Positions 7,913 to 15,582 of a stretch of DNA of 64,000 nucleotides are shown here, piece after piece. The notes under the pieces are model-generated. The model searched no databases and was not told the origin of the DNA. It saw only the letters and a program-made list of their open reading frames with translations. The stretch covers positions 1 through 64,000 of the forward strand of contig NZ_PCOY01000003.1 in NCBI RefSeq assembly GCF_002979475.1. The letters are read 5' to 3'. Both the position numbers and the translations under genes were made by a program. The stretch is from Microbacterium sp. MYb62 (lineage in GTDB: Bacteria; Actinomycetota; Actinomycetes; Actinomycetales; Microbacteriaceae). The stretch's first letter is position 1; each line of letters opens with the position of its first letter.

Positions 7913-9643
7913 CTACTCGACGAGCTTGCCCGCGGTGTCGACCTCGCGCATGAGCTCGACGATCTCGGGCGAGATCTCCGGGATCGCCTCGCGGGTCACG
8001 CCGGCGGTCGGCGACCACACCAGGTTCACCTGCAGGGTCGGGTCGCTGTCGGGGAAGTCGCTGCGGTTGTGGCATCCGCGCGTCTCCCGGCGCTCCAGCG
8101 CGGCCTCGAGCGTGGCACGGGCGGCGAGTGCCGAGGCCTTGAGGTCGAACGCGTGCGCGAGGTCTTGGAACCCGGCGATGTCGGGGTGGATGCCGATGTC
8201 CTCCATGCGCCCTTCGATCATGTCGAGGTCGGCGAGCCCGGCGAGCAGCCCTTCCTCCGAGCGCACCACACCCGCGTACTCGGTCATGAGGTTGCGGATC
8301 GCGCGCTGCAGGGCACGGACGTTCTCGCGGCCCTCCGCGGCGAGCAGGTCATCGATCTCGGCGCGTGCCTCGGCCACCGCGGTCGCCGATCGACGCTGTG
8401 CATCGAGTCCGGCCGCGTGGTCCATTGCGGCCTGACCCACGATGCGCCCGTAGACGAGCAGCTCGATGAGCGAGTTGCCGCCGAGCCGGTTCGCGCCGTG
8501 CAGTCCGCTCGAGGCTTCACCGATCGCGTAGAGCCCGTCGACGTCGGTCTGGTGGTCTTCCGGACGCACCCAGACACCGCCCATCGAGTAGTGCGCGGTC
8601 GGCGCGATCTCGATCGGATCGGTCGTGATGTCGAGCATCTGAAGCTCCATCATCGTCTGGTACACGCGCGGCAGACGGGTCATGATCGTCTCGCGAGGCA
8701 GGTGCGACACGTCGAGCCAGACGCCGCCGTTCTCGGTGCCACGCCCCTCCTGGATCTCGGTATACGCGGCGAGCGCGACACGGTCACGCGTCGAAAGCTC
8801 CATCCGCTCCGGGTCGTACTTCGCCATGAACCGCTCGCCGAGGGCATTGCGCAGGATGCCGCCCTCGCCGCGCGCGGCTTCGGAGATCAGGGTTCCCGCT
8901 GCGCTCTCGGGCTCGATGATCCCGGAGGGATGGAACTGCACGAGCTCCGGGTCACGCAGGCGCGCGCCGGCATCGACCGCGAGCCGGAACGAGTCGCCGG
9001 TGTTCTCGTCGCGACGGGACGAGGTGCGCCGCCAGATGCGGTTGTGGCCGCCGGCGGCGAGGATGACGGCATCGGCGTGGATCAGGTAGCGGGTGCCGTC
9101 GGCCTGGTCGAAGCCGTAGGCACCGAACACCACGTTGTCGCGGACGAGCAGGCGCGTGATGTACACGTGATCGAGGATCGGGACCTCGAGCTGCTCCGCC
9201 TTGCGCACGAGGGTGCGCTGGATCTCGAGGCCTGTGTAGTCGCCGGCGAAGGCGGTGCGGCGGAAGGTGTGGGCGCCGAAGAAGCGCTGCGAGATGCGGC
9301 CGTCGTCTTCGCGGGCGAAGTCCATGCCCCAGCGCTCCAGGTCGCGGATGCCGCGCTCGGCGCCCTGCGTGACGATCTCGACCGTGTGCGGATTGGCGAG
9401 CAGGTAGCTCTCCTTGATGGTGTCGGCCGCGTGCTGCTGCCAGCTGTCGTCGGAGTCCATCGTGCCCAGTGCCGCATTGATGCCACCGGCGGCGAGGGAG
9501 GTGTGCGCATCCTGCCGCGGTCGTTTACCCACGGCGAGCACGTCGACGCCGTGTTCGGCGATCTCGATCGCTGCCCGCAGGCCCGAGCCTCCGGTGCCGA
9601 TGACGAGGACGGTGGTGGATATCTGACGTTCGCGCGTAGCCAT
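7913..9643 (-). CDS. Succinate dehydrogenase/fumarate reductase-type flavoprotein
   Basis: This 576-residue FAD enzyme begins with a Rossmann motif (VIGTGGSGLRAA). It carries AHTSLAAGG, where the histidine matches the residue that holds FAD covalently in SdhA/FrdA. It also has the active-site stretch EAARGEGGILRN, the HYSMGGV motif and the C-terminal GANRLGGNSL flavin loop. L-aspartate oxidase (NadB) is related but normally lacks that histidine, so I prefer the SDH/FRD type. No iron-sulfur or membrane subunit gene is adjacent, so partners must be elsewhere or it works alone. The start is the ATG at 9643; a GTG at 9652 is an alternative. A LysR gene is divergent. Confidence 0.85.
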   Translation of the reverse strand: MATRERQISTTVLVIGTGGSGLRAAIEIAEHGVDVLAVGKRPRQDAHTSLAAGGINAALGTMDSDDSWQQHAADTIKESYLLANPHTVEIVTQGAERGIRDLERWGMDFAREDDGRISQRFFGAHTFRRTAFAGDYTGLEIQRTLVRKAEQLEVPILDHVYITRLLVRDNVVFGAYGFDQADGTRYLIHADAVILAAGGHNRIWRRTSSRRDENTGDSFRLAVDAGARLRDPELVQFHPSGIIEPESAAGTLISEAARGEGGILRNALGERFMAKYDPERMELSTRDRVALAAYTEIQEGRGTENGGVWLDVSHLPRETIMTRLPRVYQTMMELQMLDITTDPIEIAPTAHYSMGGVWVRPEDHQTDVDGLYAIGEASSGLHGANRLGGNSLIELLVYGRIVGQAAMDHAAGLDAQRRSATAVAEARAEIDDLLAAEGRENVRALQRAIRNLMTEYAGVVRSEEGLLAGLADLDMIEGRMEDIGIHPDIAGFQDLAHAFDLKASALAARATLEAALERRETRGCHNRSDFPDSDPTLQVNLVWSPTAGVTREAIPEISPEIVELMREVDTAGKLVE

Positions 9644-9708
9644 GCGATCCACGCTAGTTAGGCCATCCTAATAACTCCAATGCATAGTTCGTGTGGAAAC
9701 CATGCGGG

Positions 9709-9720
9709 TAGGCTATGGTC
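9709..9720 (+). promoter_or_regulatory. -10 box for leaderless LysR transcript
   Basis: TAGGCT at 9709-9714 is followed by six bases and the ATG at 9721. Upstream, AACT and AGTT half-sites spaced nine bases apart (about 9673-9689) could be part of the LysR box controlling the divergent flavoprotein gene. Confidence 0.5.
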
Positions 9721-10653
9721 ATGAACCTCGAGCAGCTCCGCGGGTTCGTCGAGGTCGCGCGTCTCGGACACTTCACCCGCGCCTCCGAGCACCTGCACCT
9801 GGCACAGCCGTCTCTGAGCCGGCAGATCTCCACTCTCGAGCGCGAGCTCGGTGCGGAACTGTTCCATCGGGCCCGTGGCCACATCGCTCTCACGGCCGCC
9901 GGCGAGACGCTCCTCCCGCGTGCGCAGCGCATGCTCGCCGAAGCCGACGCCATCCGCGACGAGATGGGCGAGCTGGCGGGACTCCGTCGCGGACGCGTGC
10001 GCCTCGGCGCGCCGCCGACCCTGTGCATCAGCCTCGTCGCCGAGGCGATCAGCTCGTTCCATGCCGCGCACCCGCACGTCGATCTGCACCTCACAGAAGG
10101 CGGCTCCCGCCTTCTGGTCGAGCAGCTGGCCGTCGGCGCGGTCGACATCGCACTCATCACCCGATCCGATGGACCCACCCCGGCCGGCGTGAGCCTCACA
10201 CACATGCCGCTGCTCTCGGAGGAACTCGTGGTCGTGTCGTCGGCGGCCGCTCCCCCGGTCACCCACGGAACGTCGATCAGTCTGGCGCACCTCGCCACGC
10301 TGCCTCTGATCGCGTTCGACGAGAGCTACGAGCTGCGCGCGACCATGGATGCCGCCTTCCGCGACGCCGACCTCACCCCGACACTCGCGCTCGAGGGGGC
10401 CGAGATGGACGCGGTGCTCCGCTTCGTCGAGCGCGGCGTGGGCGTCGCGGTCGTGCCCGCCATGGTGCTCTTCGAGCGCCCGACCCTGCGGTCGGCACGC
10501 CTGTCCCACCCCTCCATGTCGCGCACGATCAGCCTGGCCCATCGCTCCGACGTCACGCCGGCCGCCGCCGTGGCGGCGATGAGGAAGGTGATCGTGTCAA
10601 CCTCGGCCGAGGTGGCCCGTCGCGACCCCGCGATCACCTCGCTGATCGACTGA
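9721..10653 (+). CDS. LysR family transcriptional regulator
   Basis: This is a 310-residue LysR regulator with an N-terminal winged helix-turn-helix (LEQLRGFVEVARLGHFTRAS, then LAQPSLSRQISTLE) and a C-terminal substrate-binding domain from about residue 90. It belongs to the CynR/CatM-like group by its DNA-binding part. The ATG at 9721 is preferred to one at 9715 because it leaves the spacing seen at other leaderless starts here. It is divergent from the SDH-like flavoprotein gene and probably controls it. Its stop codon lies in a hairpin shared with mesD. Confidence 0.9.
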   Translation: MNLEQLRGFVEVARLGHFTRASEHLHLAQPSLSRQISTLERELGAELFHRARGHIALTAAGETLLPRAQRMLAEADAIRDEMGELAGLRRGRVRLGAPPTLCISLVAEAISSFHAAHPHVDLHLTEGGSRLLVEQLAVGAVDIALITRSDGPTPAGVSLTHMPLLSEELVVVSSAAAPPVTHGTSISLAHLATLPLIAFDESYELRATMDAAFRDADLTPTLALEGAEMDAVLRFVERGVGVAVVPAMVLFERPTLRSARLSHPSMSRTISLAHRSDVTPAAAVAAMRKVIVSTSAEVARRDPAITSLID

Positions 10654-10673
10654 TCTCGACCGAGAGATCAGTC
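10648..10673. terminator. Bidirectional hairpin between LysR gene and mesD
   Basis: Ten-base perfect arms GACTGATCTC (10648-10657) and GAGATCAGTC (10664-10673) flank a six-base loop. The stop codons of both converging genes are inside the arms. There is only a short pyrimidine tail on each side, so termination efficiency is uncertain. Confidence 0.6.
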
Positions 10674-11705
10674 CTTCGCGGCAGAGAGCTCCTCGCGGAC
10701 GATCGCCGCGCCCGCGCTGAGCGCGCCCAGCTTGCCGCGAGCGACATCGCGGGGCAATGGGGCCATCCCGCAGTTCGTGCTCGGGATGAGCTTGTCGGCA
10801 TCCACGAACGTGAGCGCCTTTCGAAGGGTCTCGGCGACCTGCTCCGGAGTCTCGACCGTCTCGTTCGCCACATCGATGGCCCCGAGCATGACCTTCTTGC
10901 CGCGGATGAGTTCGAGGAGATCCATCGGCACGTGCGAGTGCTGACTCTCCAGCGAGATGACGTCGATGGCGGACCGCTGGAGGAGCGGGAACGACTCCTC
11001 GTACTGGCGCCATTCCGATCCGAGAGTCGCCTTCCAATCGGTGTTCGCCTTGATGCCGTAGCCGTAGCAGATGTGCACGACGGTCTCGGCGCGCAGCCCT
11101 TCCGCCGCCCGCTCCAGTGCCGCCACCCCCCAGTCCTGCACCTCGTCGAAGAAGACGTTGAAGGAGGGCTCGTCGAACTGGATGATGTCGACCCCTGCAG
11201 CCTCGAGTTCCCGCGCCTCCTGGTTGAGGATCGTCGCGAACTCCCACGCCAGCTTCTCGCGACTCCTGTAGTGGCGATCGGCGAGGGTGTCGATCATCGT
11301 CATCGGACCGGGAAGCGCCCATTTGATCGGCTGGTCGGTCTGCTGACGAAGATACTTCGCGTCGTCGACGAACACCGGTTTCTGGCGGCTCACCTCGCCG
11401 ACGACGGTCGGCACGCTCGCGTCGTAGCGATTGCGGATCCGCACGGTCTCGCGCCGATCGAAGTCGACGCCGTCGAGGTGCTCGATGAACGTCGTCACGA
11501 AATGCTGGCGGGTCTGCTCGCCGTCGCTGATGATGTCGATGCCGCGCTGGCGCTGCTCCTGAACGGCGATGCGCAGCGCATCCTGCTTGCCCTCGACCAG
11601 GGCATCACCCTCCAGCTTCCAGGGAGACCAGAGCGTTTCGGGCTGCGCGAGCCACGAGGGCTTCGGGAGGCTGCCGACGATCGAGGTGGGGAGAAGGGTG
11701 GTCAT
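10668..11705 (-). CDS. mesD: Core-MetE methionine synthase (MesD type)
   Basis: This 345-residue protein matches only the C-terminal catalytic barrel of cobalamin-independent methionine synthase. Zinc-site residues are visible in VHICYG (His and Cys), SLESQHS (Glu) and STNCGM (Cys). It lacks the N-terminal MetE half that binds folate. Core-MetE proteins encoded next to a DUF1852 protein are described as MesD, a folate-independent methionine synthase that works with MesX. That partner gene lies 19 bp upstream here. The methyl donor is not established from sequence. The ATG at 11705 is well placed after the mesX stop. Confidence 0.88.
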   Translation of the reverse strand: MTTLLPTSIVGSLPKPSWLAQPETLWSPWKLEGDALVEGKQDALRIAVQEQRQRGIDIISDGEQTRQHFVTTFIEHLDGVDFDRRETVRIRNRYDASVPTVVGEVSRQKPVFVDDAKYLRQQTDQPIKWALPGPMTMIDTLADRHYRSREKLAWEFATILNQEARELEAAGVDIIQFDEPSFNVFFDEVQDWGVAALERAAEGLRAETVVHICYGYGIKANTDWKATLGSEWRQYEESFPLLQRSAIDVISLESQHSHVPMDLLELIRGKKVMLGAIDVANETVETPEQVAETLRKALTFVDADKLIPSTNCGMAPLPRDVARGKLGALSAGAAIVREELSAAKD

Positions 11706-11724
11706 GATCGTGATGCTCCGCCGG

Positions 11725-12717
11725 TCACGCGACCGGAGTCGGGTAGTCGGCAGCCCAGCGCTCGAGCACGTCCTGATGCGGCTTCATGAAGTGCTCCTCG
11801 GTGTACTTCCCCTGCGCGCTCGCGAGCTGACTGCGCTCGACACGGTCGTACGCGATCTGCGTCGACGAGAAGTTCTGCTGGTCGAGGGTCGGCCGATAGA
11901 TGCTCGCCGCCTCGGCGTTCGCGTTGTAGATCTCCGGACGGTAGATCTTCTGGAACGTCTCCATCGTGCTGATGGTGCCGATCAGCTGCAGGTTCGAGTA
12001 GTCGCCCAGCAGGTCGCCCTGGAAGTAGAACGCGAGCGGCGCCACGCTTCCGGGGGGCATGAAGTACCTCACCTTCAGCCCCATCCTCCCGAAATACTCA
12101 TCGGTGAGGGAGTAATCGTTCTGCTGGTACTCGACGCCGAGGACCGGGTGGCGGTTCGCCGTGCGCTGGTATTCCTTGCTCGTCGACACGCTGATGCAGA
12201 TCACGGGCGAGCTCGAGAATCGCTCCTGGTAGGCGGCCGACGCGAGGAAGTGCTGGAACAGCTTGCCGTGCAGGACGCCGAAGTCGTCGGGAACTGTGAA
12301 CGTGCCGGCCGCCTCGGTGACCGCCGGCAGCAGCACGCTGAAGTCGAAGTCGCGGACGTACGACGAGAAGTTGTTGCCCACGATCCCGTGATGACGTGCG
12401 CCCGTGCGCCGGTCGACGATCTGGATGTCGAGGACCTCGAGCAGCGGGAACTCCTTGTCCTGTCCTCCCGCGGTGAACTCCAGCTCGACCGAGACGATCT
12501 CGAGCTCGACCCCGTAGCGATCCTGGGCGGGGTTGTCCCAGTGTGCGAGAGCGTTGAAGCGACGCTCGATCATCGTCAGGGCGTTGCGGAGGTTCTGCTG
12601 GCGGTGCTCGCCGCGGGCCAGGTTGGCGAAGTTCGTGGTGATTCGCGAGTTCTCGGAGGGCGCGTAGTCCTCGTCGAAGCGGGTGGTGGAGATGTTGAAC
12701 GTGAAGTCGTTCGCCAT
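11725..12717 (-). CDS. mesX: MesX (DUF1852), partner of core methionine synthase
   Basis: This 330-residue protein has the DUF1852 hallmark opening FTFNISTTRFDEDY...NSRITTNFANLARG and no known catalytic fold that I can recognise. DUF1852 proteins were named MesX because they are needed with MesD for methionine synthesis in some aerobic bacteria. I set the start at the ATG at 12717 because the family begins at this point. The open frame continues to 12780, but that segment has no family match and covers paired leader sequences. It forms an operon with mesD and is divergent from a LysR gene that probably senses the cell's methionine or homocysteine state. Confidence 0.88.
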   Translation of the reverse strand: MANDFTFNISTTRFDEDYAPSENSRITTNFANLARGEHRQQNLRNALTMIERRFNALAHWDNPAQDRYGVELEIVSVELEFTAGGQDKEFPLLEVLDIQIVDRRTGARHHGIVGNNFSSYVRDFDFSVLLPAVTEAAGTFTVPDDFGVLHGKLFQHFLASAAYQERFSSSPVICISVSTSKEYQRTANRHPVLGVEYQQNDYSLTDEYFGRMGLKVRYFMPPGSVAPLAFYFQGDLLGDYSNLQLIGTISTMETFQKIYRPEIYNANAEAASIYRPTLDQQNFSSTQIAYDRVERSQLASAQGKYTEEHFMKPHQDVLERWAADYPTPVA

Positions 12718-12741
12718 GAGCGGCCCATCTGATAGCGGTGA

Positions 12742-12797
12742 GCGGCCGTCGATCGGCCGCGCGGAAGTCTGCACCCCCATCGTGCAGTCGATGGGGG
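12742..12797 (-). promoter_or_regulatory. Structured mesX upstream region with alternative hairpins
   Basis: Three inverted repeats lie before mesX. Arms GCGGCCG/CGGCCGC (12742-12760) form one hairpin. Arms CCCCCATCG/CGATGGGGG (12774-12782 and 12789-12797) form a second. CTGCAC/GTGCAG (12769-12774 and 12782-12787) form a third that overlaps the second, so those two cannot coexist. This could be a leader switch or overlapping protein sites. Confidence 0.45.
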
Positions 12798-12832
12798 GAT
12801 ATCGGGTAAGTCGTCACGGCTATGCATACATA

Positions 12833-12844
12833 TAGGCTCTCCCT
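12833..12844 (+). promoter_or_regulatory. -10 box for leaderless LysR transcript
   Basis: TAGGCT at 12833-12838 is followed by six bases and the ATG at 12845. An imperfect CTAT...ATAG repeat (12820-12835) overlaps it and could be the autoregulatory LysR site. Confidence 0.5.
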
Positions 12845-13786
12845 ATGGCTCGCGGCTCCAACGGCATCACGCTCCAGCAGCTCGTCTACTTCATCGAGGT
12901 CGCAGCGGAGGGGTCGATCAGCGCGGCCGCCGACCTGCTCTATGTCGCTCAGCCGACCATGTCCGCGGCGATGAAAGATCTCGAAGCCCGGGTCGGCCGC
13001 ACCCTCCTGCTCCGCTCTGCCCGCGGAGTGACGCTCACCGCCGATGGGGCGGAGTTCCTCGGATACGCGCGGCAGGTGACCGAGCAGGTGGCGCTTCTCG
13101 AACAGCGCTACCTCGGCCGACCGCCGTCGCGACGCCTGCTCGGCGTCTCCGCGCAGCACTATTCGTTCGTCGTCGACGCGTTCGTCCGAATGGTGAAGGG
13201 CAGCAACGCGGCCGAGTACGAGTTCTCCCTGCGCGAGACGCGCACCTGGGACATCATCGAGGACGTCCGCACACTCCGCAGCGAGCTCGGCATCCTCTAC
13301 CGGAACGACTTCAACCGGAACGTGATCGACAAGCTCCTCCGGGACTCCGGGCTCGCGTTCCATCCGCTCTTCCTCGCCGATCCGCACATCTTCATCTCGC
13401 GGAAGAACCCGCTCGCCGCACGCGATCACGTCACGCTCGAAGATCTCGCTGATCTGCCGCGGCTCACCTTCGACCAAGGGGCGAACAACTCGTTCTACTT
13501 CGCCGAGGAGATCCTCTCCACCCTGTCGAGCACGCAGGAGATCCGGGTCGCCGACCGCGCGACCATCTTCAACCTCATGATCGGGCTCGACGGCTACACG
13601 ATCTCGACAGGCATCATCAGCGACGACCTCGACCCGGAGATCGTCGCGATCCCGCTCGACATCGATGAGCGGATCGAGATCGGCTGGATCGACCATTCCG
13701 CGATCCCGCTCACCGAACAGGCGCAGCGCTACCTCGCGGAGCTGCGCGCCGTCGTCGCCGGCTTCGGGGTGGACCTGCTCGGGTAG
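12845..13786 (+). CDS. LysR family regulator, probable controller of mesXD
   Basis: This 313-residue regulator has the LysR helix-turn-helix at residues ~8-65 (LQQLVYFIEVAAEGSISAAA, then AQPTMSAAMKDLE) followed by a periplasmic-binding-like effector domain. It is transcribed away from mesX with 127 bp between the start codons, the usual arrangement of a LysR gene and its target. It reads into a hairpin at 13818-13849. It is inferred, not shown, that the effector is a methionine-cycle metabolite, as with MetR. Confidence 0.9.
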   Translation: MARGSNGITLQQLVYFIEVAAEGSISAAADLLYVAQPTMSAAMKDLEARVGRTLLLRSARGVTLTADGAEFLGYARQVTEQVALLEQRYLGRPPSRRLLGVSAQHYSFVVDAFVRMVKGSNAAEYEFSLRETRTWDIIEDVRTLRSELGILYRNDFNRNVIDKLLRDSGLAFHPLFLADPHIFISRKNPLAARDHVTLEDLADLPRLTFDQGANNSFYFAEEILSTLSSTQEIRVADRATIFNLMIGLDGYTISTGIISDDLDPEIVAIPLDIDERIEIGWIDHSAIPLTEQAQRYLAELRAVVAGFGVDLLG

Positions 13787-13817
13787 CTCGGCCGCTCGGA
13801 GAGGAGCCGTCAACGCA

Positions 13818-13849
13818 GAAACGGCCCCCGCCGAAGTGGAAGCCGTTTC
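13818..13849 (+). terminator. Hairpin after LysR gene
   Basis: Eight-base arms GAAACGGC (13818-13825) and GCCGTTTC (13842-13849) surround a 16-base loop 30 bp after the LysR stop. The following bases are pyrimidine-rich. It probably separates this transcript from the opposing tRNA gene. Confidence 0.5.
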
Positions 13850-13851
13850 GT

Positions 13852-13869
13852 CACTGTCTCAACACAGTG
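13852..13869 (-). terminator. Hairpin directly after tRNA-Arg
   Basis: CACTGT (13852-13857) and ACAGTG (13864-13869) pair around six bases, starting at the base next to the tRNA 3' end. It may terminate or help process the tRNA transcript. Confidence 0.4.
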
Positions 13870-13942
13870 TGCGCCCGAAGGGACTCGAACCCCTAACCTT
13901 CTGATCCGTAGTCAGATGCTCTATCCATTGAGCTACGGGCGC
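13870..13942 (-). tRNA. tRNA-Arg (ACG anticodon)
   Basis: The 73-base cloverleaf is complete. The acceptor stem is GCGCCCG/CGGGCGC with discriminator A, and the D-arm contains TAGCTCAATGG. The anticodon loop CTACGGA is closed by a CTGA/TCAG stem, and the T-arm contains GGTTCGAGTCC. The anticodon ACG becomes ICG after deamination and reads CGU, CGC and CGA arginine codons. The 3' CCA is not encoded. Confidence 0.97.
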
Positions 13943-14006
13943 CCAGCCCGCTCAGCGGGCCGTGGAACAGCCTACAACAGTCCCGACGGGAAAGCGAAAC
14001 GGGGCC

Positions 14007-14591
14007 TCAGTCGCTCGCTGCTGCGGCTTTCTGCTGCTTCTTCCGGCGCTTCGCCTTCGCTCTCTGCTCGGAGGAGAGCGCTTGCAGATCGACGAGCCGC
14101 AGCGCCTGCATCCGGGCTTCGCGCATGCGACCGTAGTCGGGGTCCTGGTCGGGGCGCATGCCCTCGACCCGTAGCCGTCGGTCGAGGTTGTGGCGCACAT
14201 CGGCCCAGGCCGCATCTCTCGCCTCTTCGACGATTTCGGCGAGACGCTCACGGTCCTGCATGATCTCGCGCAGGCGCACGGCCACACCGGTGGACTGCTT
14301 GGCCCGTCGACGCAGATTGCGCACGTCGCGGTCGCGGTAGTCGTGCGTGCCCACCGGGTCGGAGTGCCGGCCCCTCGCGCGCTTGCGCAGGGCGGTCACC
14401 GTGGCAGCGGCCTCTTCCGACTCCTCGGCCATCGCCCGGAGCGCCTCTCGGGCGTCGTCGATGTACTTGTCCATGTCGAAGACCCCGTCTTCGGCGATGG
14501 TGCCGATGAGGATGTGATTCTTCACGGCGAGGCGCGCGGCAGCGGTCGCGATCGCGACGCCTTCGGCGATGGCATCCGCTGTTCGTCCCAC
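14007..14591 (-). CDS. Conserved helical basic protein, function unknown
   Basis: This 194-residue protein is predicted almost wholly alpha-helical, with a central Arg/Asp-rich region and a Lys/Arg-rich tail (RAKAKRRKKQQKAAAASD). It has no signal peptide or membrane segment. Similar proteins in related actinobacteria are sometimes labelled asparagine synthase, but I see no glutaminase or synthetase motif, so I reject that label. A strong ribosome-binding site (AGGAGG) precedes the GTG start at 14591. The tail suggests nucleic-acid or ribosome binding; this is a guess. Confidence 0.75.
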   Translation of the reverse strand: MGRTADAIAEGVAIATAAARLAVKNHILIGTIAEDGVFDMDKYIDDAREALRAMAEESEEAAATVTALRKRARGRHSDPVGTHDYRDRDVRNLRRRAKQSTGVAVRLREIMQDRERLAEIVEEARDAAWADVRHNLDRRLRVEGMRPDQDPDYGRMREARMQALRLVDLQALSSEQRAKAKRRKKQQKAAAASD

Positions 14592-14721
14592 CGGTACCTC
14601 CTCTCCTTGAGCGTAGCGGTATCACTGCGGCGCGGTGTCGGCCAGAATGGTTCCGGATCAGCTTGCCCCACCCATCCGACATCCGCCGGTACGCCCCCGG
14701 ATCGGGCCCCGCAGGAGACTC

Positions 14722-15561
14722 ATGAAGCATCTCGATCTCACCGGCAGCACCACCGTGATCACCGGCGCCGCGAACGGCATGGGCGCCGACATCGCGCGCC
14801 TGCTGGCCGCCCGCGGGACGCACCTCGCCCTCATCGACCACGACGCTGCGGCGCTCGCCATCCTCGCCGAGGAGCTGCAGGGCGCGCGAGTCACCACGCA
14901 CGTCGTGGATCTCCGCGACGACGACGCCGTGTTCGCCACCGTCTCCGAGATCGGCGCGGTGCATCCGCAGATCAACGCCCTCATCACGTGCGCCGGCTCT
15001 TCGATGCTCGGCAACCTCGACCAGCTCACGATGGAGGAGATGCGCTGGCTCACCGACGTGAATCTGTGGGGAACCGTCTCGGTCACCAAGGCTCTCCTCC
15101 CCGCGCTCCGTGCCGCGCCGGCCGCTCACATCACGCATCTCGCCAGCGTCTACGCTCTCGCCGCCCCGGCCGGACGGATCCCCTACACGGTGAGCAAGTT
15201 CGCCGTGCGGGCCTTCTCCGAGGCACTGCGACACGAGCTCGAGGGCACCACGGTCAGCGTCGGCGCCGTCTACCCCGCCGGCGTGCGCACGGGGATCATC
15301 CTGCACGGCCGCTACGCCGCCGGTATCGACCCGGCCGTCGCGGCTCGGGCCGCCGCCGCCCAGGCGGCGATGTACCACACGGAGCCCGCGGATGCCGCGG
15401 CGCGCATCGTCCGGGCGACCGAGCGTCGTGCCGTGCGGACGATGGTCGGACGGGAGGCACGCCTGATCGACGTGCTCACCCGGGTCGCCCCGTCGTCGTA
15501 CTGGCGTGTGATGCGACGCCCCCTGCGCGCGGCGATCGACACGACCACGCCCGTCGCCTGA
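14722..15561 (+). CDS. Short-chain dehydrogenase/reductase
   Basis: This is a 279-residue classical SDR. The cofactor motif is TGAANGMG near residue 14, the structural NAG-like motif reads TCAGSS near 90, and the catalytic YTVSK is near 155. A serine (LASVYA) about 14 residues earlier completes the triad. The ATG at 14722 follows an AGGAG site; the longer open frame to 14635 has no family match. The C-terminal extension of about 40 residues resembles SDRs acting on larger hydrophobic alcohols. The substrate is unknown, and neighbours do not indicate a pathway. Confidence 0.9.
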   Translation: MKHLDLTGSTTVITGAANGMGADIARLLAARGTHLALIDHDAAALAILAEELQGARVTTHVVDLRDDDAVFATVSEIGAVHPQINALITCAGSSMLGNLDQLTMEEMRWLTDVNLWGTVSVTKALLPALRAAPAAHITHLASVYALAAPAGRIPYTVSKFAVRAFSEALRHELEGTTVSVGAVYPAGVRTGIILHGRYAAGIDPAVAARAAAAQAAMYHTEPADAAARIVRATERRAVRTMVGREARLIDVLTRVAPSSYWRVMRRPLRAAIDTTTPVA

Positions 15562-15582
15562 TTCCGGAGGATGTGCCGGCGC

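Noticed and set aside
7913..9643. L-aspartate oxidase (nadB)
   Set aside because: The SdhA-type histidine in AHTSLAAGG and the HYSMGGV motif fit SDH/FRD better, and no nadA or nadC is adjacent.
7868..9661. Plus-strand frame of almost 600 codons opposite the flavoprotein gene
   Set aside because: It has no motifs, a His/Arg/Val-rich shadow composition, and exactly mirrors a clear FAD enzyme on the other strand.
12769..12797. H-type pseudoknot in the mesX leader
   Set aside because: The loop CUGCA could pair with UGCAG directly after the stem, but there are no bases left to cross the nine-pair stem. Alternative hairpins are more realistic.
14007..14591. Asparagine synthase label used for similar proteins
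   Set aside because: At 194 helical residues it has no amidotransferase or ATP pyrophosphatase motif.
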